From assembly GCA_902795755.1 (NCBI GenBank), contig CADBMO010000019.1, positions 1 through 17,416 on the forward strand: DNA of 17,416 bases, read 5' to 3'. The notes beneath the pieces were generated by a model. The model did no database searches and was not told the origin of the DNA. It saw only the letters and a program-made list of their open reading frames with translations. The stretch is from an uncultured Erysipelotrichaceae bacterium. Its GTDB lineage: Bacteria; Bacillota_I; Bacilli_A; RF39; UBA660. Positions 12,503 through 17,416 of this stretch are shown one piece after another (position 1 is the first letter of the stretch; the number at the start of each line of letters is the position of its first letter). Made by a program: the position numbers and the translations under genes.

Positions 12503-15500
12503 TGGATGCAAATACTTTTGAAGGAATAAAAATATCTATCGCTTCACCCGAACAAATAAGAGAATGGTCTTATGGAGAAGTAAAAAAACCAGAAACAATA
12601 AATTATCGTACTTTAAAACCAGAAAGAGATGGTTTGTATTGTGAAAAAATCTTTGGTCCAACTAAAGATTACGAATGTGCTTGTGGAAAGTACAAAAGAT
12701 TAAGATATAAAAATGTTACATGTGATAGATGTGGAGTTGAAGTTACAAAGGCTAAGGTTCGTCGTGAACGTATGGGTCATATAGAACTTGCTACTCCGGT
12801 ATCTCACATATGGTTCTTTAAAGGGGTTCCATCACGTATGGGATTAGTACTTGATATGTCGCCAAGAGACTTAGAAGAAGTTTTATACTTCGTATCATAT
12901 GTAGTTATTAATCCAGGTGCTGCACCTTTAGAGAAAAAACAAACATTATCTGATAAAGAGTATCGTGCATACTATGAAAAGTATGGTAATACTTTCGAAG
13001 TAGGTATGGGTGCAGAAGCAATCTTAAAGTTACTTAAAGAAATTGACGTTAAAGCTGAAATAGAAAAAATAGAAAAAGAATTAGATGGGGCTCAAGAACA
13101 AAAAAGGACTCGTTTATTAAAAAGATTAGATATATTAGATTCATTTGATAAATCTGGTAATAAACCAGAGTGGATGATACTAACAGCATTACCTGTGTTA
13201 CCACCAGATTTAAGACCAATGATTCAATTAGATGGTGGACGTTTTGCAACAAGTGATTTAAATGATTTATATAGACGTGTTATAAACCGTAATAATCGTT
13301 TAAAGAAATTACTTGATTTAAACGCACCTTCAATAATTGTTCAAAATGAAAAAAGAATGCTTCAAGAAGCAGTAGATGCTTTATTTGATAATGGAAGACG
13401 TGGAAGAAACGTTACTGGTCCATCTAATAGACCACTAAAATCATTATCAAGTATGCTTAAAGGTAAACAAGGTCGTTTCCGTCAAAACTTATTAGGTAAA
13501 CGTGTTGATTATTCTGGTCGTTCAGTTATCGCTGTAGGTCCTACTCTTAAAATGTATCAATGCGGTATTCCAAAAGAAATGGCTCTTGAATTATTTAAGC
13601 CACATGTAATAAACGGATTAGTAGAAAAAGACATTGTTCACAACATAAAATCTGCTAAGAAACTAATTGATAATAGAGATGAAAGAGTATGGGATATAGT
13701 TGAGGAAGTTATAGCAGAACATCCTGTAATGCTTAACCGTGCTCCTACACTTCATAGATTAGGTATTCAAGCATTTGAACCTAAGTTAGTAAGTGGTAAG
13801 GCTATTAGATTACATCCATTAGTTTGTGCTGGATTCAACGCAGACTTTGATGGTGACCAAATGGCTGTACACGTACCACTTTCTGAATCTGCTCAAGCAG
13901 AAGCTAGAATATTAATGTTATCTTCTAATAACATTCTATCTCCAAAAGATGGACGTCCTATTGTTACTCCATCACAAGACATGGTTTTAGGTAATTACTA
14001 TATTACTATGGAAAAAGCCGGTCTAGAAGGTGAAGGTAGAGTATTTAGAAACGCAAATGAAGCTATAGAAGCTTACGAAAGAAGAGAATTAACGTTACAT
14101 ACGAGAATAGCTCTTCCTACTAAATCATTAAAATATAAAATGTTTACTGATGAACAAAAAGAAATGTATTTAGTTACAACCGTTGGTAAGTTAATCTTTA
14201 ATGAAGTATTACCAGATGGATTCCAATACATAAATGAACCAACTGATGATAACTTTGAAAACTTAACTCCAATGAAATATTTCTTAAAACGTGGTAGTAA
14301 CATTCCAGAAGAGATTAAGAAAATGGAACTTGTTAAGCCATTCCCACAAGGAGCTTTAAAAAGTATAATCGCTCAAATATATAAGAGATATAAAACAACA
14401 GAAACGTCTATCATGCTAGATAGGTTAAAAGATTTAGGATTTAAGTATTCTACTTTGTCTGGTATTTCTATTTCAATAGCTGATATTGAGAAGAGTGAAG
14501 AAAAAGATGAAATAGTTGCTAAATCACAAAAATTAGTTGATACAATTAATAAACAATATCAAAGAGGTTTAATTACCGATAGAGAGCGTTATGAAAAGGT
14601 ATGTGCCGTATGGAATGAAGCTACTGCAAAAGTTACTAAAGAATTAAAAGCTAAAGTAGAAGCTCCATCAGAAAACCCAATCATGATGATGATTAACTCT
14701 AAGGCTCGTGGTAATATATCACAATTTACTCAGTTAGCTGGTATGCGTGGATTACTTGCTAAACCAAATGGTGAAGCCGTTGAAATTCCAGTTACATCTT
14801 CATTTATAGATGGATTATCTGTGTCAGAATTCTTCATTTCTACGCATGGTGCTCGTAAGGGTAACGCAGATACCGCTTTAAAAACAGCAGATTCTGGTTA
14901 CTTAACAAGACGTTTAGTAGATGTTGTACAAGACGTAATTGTTAAAGAAGAAGATTGTGGAACTATTCAAGGTGTTACTGTAAGAGCAATAATGGATGAA
15001 AATGCTGGAACAGTTGTAGAACCATTAATCGAACGTATTACTGGAAGATATACAAATAAGAAAGTTATAGATCCAAAAACTGAAAAAGTAATTATTGATA
15101 AAAACGAATTAATTACTGAATTCATTGCTGATAAGATAGTTGCAGCAGGTATAGATGAAGTCGAAATAAGAACTGCACTTACTTGTAAGACTGAAAATGG
15201 TGTATGTAAACATTGTTATGGTAACAACTTAGCAACTGGTAACGTAGTTGAAATTGGTGAAGCTGTAGGTATTATGGCTGCTCAATCAATTGGTGAACCA
15301 GGTACTCAGCTTACAATGCGTACATTCCATACCGGAGGACTTGCATCTGGTGAAGATATTACACAAGGTCTTCCTCGTGTACAAGAATTATTTGAGGCTA
15401 GAAATCCTAAAGCTAGGGCAGCTATATCAGAAATCAATGGTAAAGTTACTAAGATTGAAGACGTTAATGGTAAGTATAAAATAACTATTACTAATGACGT

Positions 15501-16131
15501 TGAATCAAGAGAACATACAACTAATTATGGTGTTAAATTAGTAGTTGAAGAAGGTCAAGAAGTAAAGGCTGGAGATAAACTTAACTTTGGTTCAATTAAT
15601 CCAAAAGAGTTGCTAGCTGTAACTGATCCGATAACCGCTCAAAACTATATTTTAACAGAAGTTCAAAAAGTTTATAAATCTCAAGGTGTTGACGTTTCAG
15701 ATAAACATATTGAAATACTTGCAAGACGTATGATTGCACGTATTAAGATAATGGATGGTGGAGATACAGAGTTAGTATCTGGTAAATTAGTATCAATGCA
15801 TGAGTTTACTACAATCAATAAACAAGCTATTATTGAAGGTAAGAAACCTGCAACAGGTAGACCAATTATGCTTGGTATAACCAAAGCATCATTAGAAACT
15901 GATTCATTCTTATCTGCAGCATCATTCCAAGAAACGACAAGAATCTTAACAGATGCTTCTATTAAGGGTAAGGTTGACCACTTAACAGGACTTAAAGAAA
16001 ATGTTATTATTGGTAAACTTATACCAGCTGGTACTGGTTCAAAGTACTATTCTAAAGTAGATTATAAATTAGAAACAGAGCAAGTAGAAGTAGATGCACT
16101 TGATGCACTTGAAGAACAATTAGTTGACTAA
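12502..16131 (+). CDS. rpoC: DNA-directed RNA polymerase subunit beta'
   Basis: The 1209-residue beta' subunit starts at the ATG in TAATG shared with the rpoB stop, showing tight coupling. N-terminal zinc site: C59, C61, C74, C77 (CACGKYKR...CDRCG). Clamp and lid segments follow, then RAPTLHRLGIQAFEP and the active-site NADFDGDQM (446-454), whose Asp448, 450 and 452 bind catalytic magnesium. Bridge helix and trigger loop regions include GARKGNADTALKTADSGYLTRRLVDV and AAQSIGEPGTQLTMRTFHTGG. The second zinc site is C819, C895, C902, C905. The C-terminus ends LDALEEQLVD. The length is normal for Firmicutes with no large insertion. A strong terminator follows at once, and the usual downstream rpsL-rpsG-fusA-tuf genes are not here. 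Confidence 0.98.
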   Translation: MDANTFEGIKISIASPEQIREWSYGEVKKPETINYRTLKPERDGLYCEKIFGPTKDYECACGKYKRLRYKNVTCDRCGVEVTKAKVRRERMGHIELATPVSHIWFFKGVPSRMGLVLDMSPRDLEEVLYFVSYVVINPGAAPLEKKQTLSDKEYRAYYEKYGNTFEVGMGAEAILKLLKEIDVKAEIEKIEKELDGAQEQKRTRLLKRLDILDSFDKSGNKPEWMILTALPVLPPDLRPMIQLDGGRFATSDLNDLYRRVINRNNRLKKLLDLNAPSIIVQNEKRMLQEAVDALFDNGRRGRNVTGPSNRPLKSLSSMLKGKQGRFRQNLLGKRVDYSGRSVIAVGPTLKMYQCGIPKEMALELFKPHVINGLVEKDIVHNIKSAKKLIDNRDERVWDIVEEVIAEHPVMLNRAPTLHRLGIQAFEPKLVSGKAIRLHPLVCAGFNADFDGDQMAVHVPLSESAQAEARILMLSSNNILSPKDGRPIVTPSQDMVLGNYYITMEKAGLEGEGRVFRNANEAIEAYERRELTLHTRIALPTKSLKYKMFTDEQKEMYLVTTVGKLIFNEVLPDGFQYINEPTDDNFENLTPMKYFLKRGSNIPEEIKKMELVKPFPQGALKSIIAQIYKRYKTTETSIMLDRLKDLGFKYSTLSGISISIADIEKSEEKDEIVAKSQKLVDTINKQYQRGLITDRERYEKVCAVWNEATAKVTKELKAKVEAPSENPIMMMINSKARGNISQFTQLAGMRGLLAKPNGEAVEIPVTSSFIDGLSVSEFFISTHGARKGNADTALKTADSGYLTRRLVDVVQDVIVKEEDCGTIQGVTVRAIMDENAGTVVEPLIERITGRYTNKKVIDPKTEKVIIDKNELITEFIADKIVAAGIDEVEIRTALTCKTENGVCKHCYGNNLATGNVVEIGEAVGIMAAQSIGEPGTQLTMRTFHTGGLASGEDITQGLPRVQELFEARNPKARAAISEINGKVTKIEDVNGKYKITITNDVESREHTTNYGVKLVVEEGQEVKAGDKLNFGSINPKELLAVTDPITAQNYILTEVQKVYKSQGVDVSDKHIEILARRMIARIKIMDGGDTELVSGKLVSMHEFTTINKQAIIEGKKPATGRPIMLGITKASLETDSFLSAASFQETTRILTDASIKGKVDHLTGLKENVIIGKLIPAGTGSKYYSKVDYKLETEQVEVDALDALEEQLVD

Positions 16132-16156
16132 GAAAGCTTATAAAGCTTTCTTTTTT
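16131..16156 (+). terminator. Rho-independent terminator of rpoC
   Basis: Stem AGAAAGCTT (16131-16139), loop ATA, stem AAGCTTTCT (16143-16151), T-run to 16156. It starts in the stop codon. Confidence 0.9.
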
Positions 16157-16157
16157 A

Positions 16158-16186
16158 TTGACTTAGTATAAAAATATTGTTATTAT
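16158..16186 (+). promoter_or_regulatory. Promoter of the 16207 gene
   Basis: -35 TTGACT (16158-16163), one base after the rpoC terminator; 17-nt spacer; extended -10 TGT-TATTAT (16178-16186). Expected start near 16193, about 14 nt before the ATG. Confidence 0.7.
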
Positions 16187-16206
16187 ATTTCGGCGTGGAG
16201 GAAAAT

Positions 16207-16611
16207 ATGTATACTAGAAAGAAAAAATATAACAAAGATTTAGAAGATAAGCGTTTAATTGAAATATGTGAGATATTAACAAAGTATAATAAAGATGTTT
16301 GTTTTGCATTTAAAAAAAGTTATACCTTAAAAGATGATGTATTAAACGAAGTTGTAGATAATGTTCCAATAATAATGGTTGATAAATCAGTAGATGAAAT
16401 ACTAGTACCATCACCTTATACAAAAGTTAATGGCGATAGTATAAGTTATTGGTATGATTTAAAAACTCATTTAGCAAAATTTGTTTATGTACCAATGGTA
16501 TTTAGAGCAGGTAAAGCCCATGAAAGGCAATATTTATATACGGATAAAGATGAAATTAATAAATTGTTAGAGTCAGAAGAAAAAGAATACAAAAGAACAA
16601 AATACAAATAA
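16207..16611 (+). CDS. Unrecognised 134-residue soluble protein
   Basis: I do not recognise this protein. It starts at ATG 16207 with GGAGG at 16197-16201; the frame extends to a TTG at 16177 which is inside the promoter and rejected. The product has a basic N-terminus (MYTRKKKYNKDLEDKR), a helical part (LIEICEILTKYNKD), a predicted beta-rich middle (VPIIMVDKS, EILVPSPYTKVNGDSISYWYDL, FVYVPMVFRAGKAHERQYLY, about residues 58-118), and a charged C-terminal helix (EINKLLESEEKEYKRTKYK). There is no signal peptide or membrane helix. It has its own promoter and terminator, so it appears to be a single-gene unit inserted where the rpsL operon usually follows rpoC. Its function is unknown. Confidence 0.85.
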   Translation: MYTRKKKYNKDLEDKRLIEICEILTKYNKDVCFAFKKSYTLKDDVLNEVVDNVPIIMVDKSVDEILVPSPYTKVNGDSISYWYDLKTHLAKFVYVPMVFRAGKAHERQYLYTDKDEINKLLESEEKEYKRTKYK

Positions 16612-16627
16612 TATAATTTATTAAATA

Positions 16628-16652
16628 AAACACCATATGATATGGTGTTTTT
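16628..16652 (+). terminator. Rho-independent terminator of the 16207 gene
   Basis: Perfect 10-bp stem AAACACCATA (16628-16637) / TATGGTGTTT (16641-16650), loop TGA, T-run of five to 16652. Confidence 0.88.
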
Positions 16653-16661
16653 AAATATTTA

Positions 16662-16670
16662 TGTTACAAT
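16662..16670 (+). promoter_or_regulatory. Extended -10 promoter of tilS
   Basis: TGT-TACAAT (16662-16670). No good -35 box is seen; that position lies in the preceding terminator's right arm (TGGTGT). Expected start near 16677, about 12 nt before the ATG. Confidence 0.45.
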
Positions 16671-16688
16671 ATATGTTAAGGTGATTTT

Positions 16689-17416
16689 ATGAATGATGTA
16701 TATAATTTTTTAGATAGTTTAAATATTAAATCTAATGAAGTATTAGTAGTTGGGGTTTCTTATGGACCTGATTCTATGTTTTTATTAGATTTATTATCTA
16801 ATTATTTTAAAGATAATAAGATAATTTGTGCACATGTACATCATAATCATAGAAAAGAAAGTGATGAAGAAGCTAAGCGTTTAGAAATGTACTGTAAGGA
16901 AAATAAAATTACCTTTGAATATATGAAAATAAAAGAATATAAAAATAACAAGTTTACCGAAGAGGAAGCCAGAAATAAAAGATATGAATTTTTTGATAAA
17001 TTAATGAATAAATATAATGCTAAATACTTATTTACGGCACATCATGGAGATGATTTGACCGAAACTGTTTTAATGAGAATAGTAAGAGGGTCTAGTATAG
17101 GTGGATATAGTGCAATATCTTTAACTAGTAAACGAAATGATTATTGCTTAGTTAGACCATTATTATTCTTATCGAAAGAATTAATTATTAATGGTTGTGA
17201 AAAAAAACATATTCCATACGCTGTTGATGCATCTAATTTATCTGATGAACAAACCAGAAACAGATATAGAAATAACTTATTAAAATTTTTAAAGAGAGAA
17301 AACGAAAACGTTCATCTAAAATTTTTAAGTTTTTCAAAAAAATTAAGGGAGTATGATGATTATGTTACAAACGTTGCAAAGGGTGTGTATCATACTTGTA
17401 TATCTAATAATGAAAT
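16689..17416 (+). CDS. tilS: tRNA(Ile)-lysidine synthase TilS, 3'-truncated by window end
   Basis: TilS makes lysidine at position 34 of the CAU-anticodon tRNA-Ile, using ATP and lysine, so that the codon AUA is read. The ATG at 16689 has AAGGTGA at 16678-16684. 242 codons are visible of a family usually over 400 residues. The N-terminal ATP-pyrophosphatase domain has the P-loop region VVGVSYGPDSM (20-30), AHVHHNHR, FTAHHGDDLTETVLMRIVRGS (about 115-135), VRPLLF, and TRNRYRNNLL. The P-loop reads S-Y-G-P-D-S where the family normally has S-G-G-x-D-S. The C-terminal tRNA-binding domains lie outside the window. In B. subtilis tilS is near yabP-yabQ-divIC and followed by hprT-ftsH, which may lie just downstream here. 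Confidence 0.94.
   Translation, partial: MNDVYNFLDSLNIKSNEVLVVGVSYGPDSMFLLDLLSNYFKDNKIICAHVHHNHRKESDEEAKRLEMYCKENKITFEYMKIKEYKNNKFTEEEARNKRYEFFDKLMNKYNAKYLFTAHHGDDLTETVLMRIVRGSSIGGYSAISLTSKRNDYCLVRPLLFLSKELIINGCEKKHIPYAVDASNLSDEQTRNRYRNNLLKFLKRENENVHLKFLSFSKKLREYDDYVTNVAKGVYHTCISNNE

Noticed and set aside
15290..15484. 64-residue frame on the + strand inside rpoC
   Set aside because: It overlaps the most conserved part of rpoC in another frame and has no independent support.
1..17416. Mollicutes genetic code (TGA as Trp)
   Set aside because: TGA ends yabP, divIC, mrnC and sigH at the expected protein ends, and Trp is encoded by TGG throughout rpoB and rpoC.

Overview
The window is AT-rich bacterial DNA from a low-GC Firmicute. 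Every gene lies on the + strand. The gene content (YabP/YabQ, SigH, DivIC, Mini-III, the L11-L1-L10-L12-rpoBC block) points to a deep-branching, probably spore-forming member of the Bacilli/Erysipelotrichia side of the Firmicutes. TGA is a stop here (yabP, divIC, mrnC and sigH end with it), so the Mollicutes code is not in use. However, the rifampicin pocket of RpoB carries the asparagine known from Mollicutes, which fits a lineage near them. Species cannot be read from this window.

Layout. (1) 1-1567: the 3' part of a SpaA/Cna-B type surface protein with three isopeptide-type domains and a C-terminal membrane anchor; its start lies upstream of the window. (2) 1614-2494: yabP-yabQ (sporulation) and divIC (division), the last with its own promoter over a perfect 24-bp palindrome. 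(3) 2553-4252: mrnC-rlmB-sigH (23S rRNA maturation, rRNA methylation, alternative sigma factor), tightly packed. (4) 4334-5096: secE-nusG. (5) 5240-7530: rplK, rplA, rplJ, rplL, with two L1-type mRNA binding sites and an L10-leader attenuator. (6) 7600-8717: an RsmC-like methyltransferase and an unrecognised two-helix membrane protein. (7) 8867-16131: rpoB-rpoC. (8) 16207-17416: an unrecognised 134-residue protein and the first half of tilS, cut by the window end.

The region is mostly a housekeeping information-processing locus making RNA polymerase core, its NusG factor, the ribosomal stalk (L10/L12), L11, L1, SecE and rRNA/tRNA maturation enzymes. Compared with Bacillus subtilis, two distant loci (yabP-yabQ-divIC...tilS and mrnC...rpoC) are merged; yacP, rpmG and the rpsL-rpsG-fusA-tuf genes are missing from their usual places. 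Many intergenic gaps are minimal modules: a terminator hairpin, a sigma-A type promoter starting inside or just after it, and a leader of only about 10-14 nt. The main points for a second look are the RpoB Asn at E. coli position 526 and the L11 Thr at position 26 (both antibiotic-contact sites), the palindrome over the divIC promoter, the inverted repeat over the secE promoter, the surface protein's non-LPXTG anchor, and two unrecognised conserved-position proteins. I saw no CRISPR array, tRNA, rRNA or insertion sequence, and no gap without a gene longer than about 200 bases.
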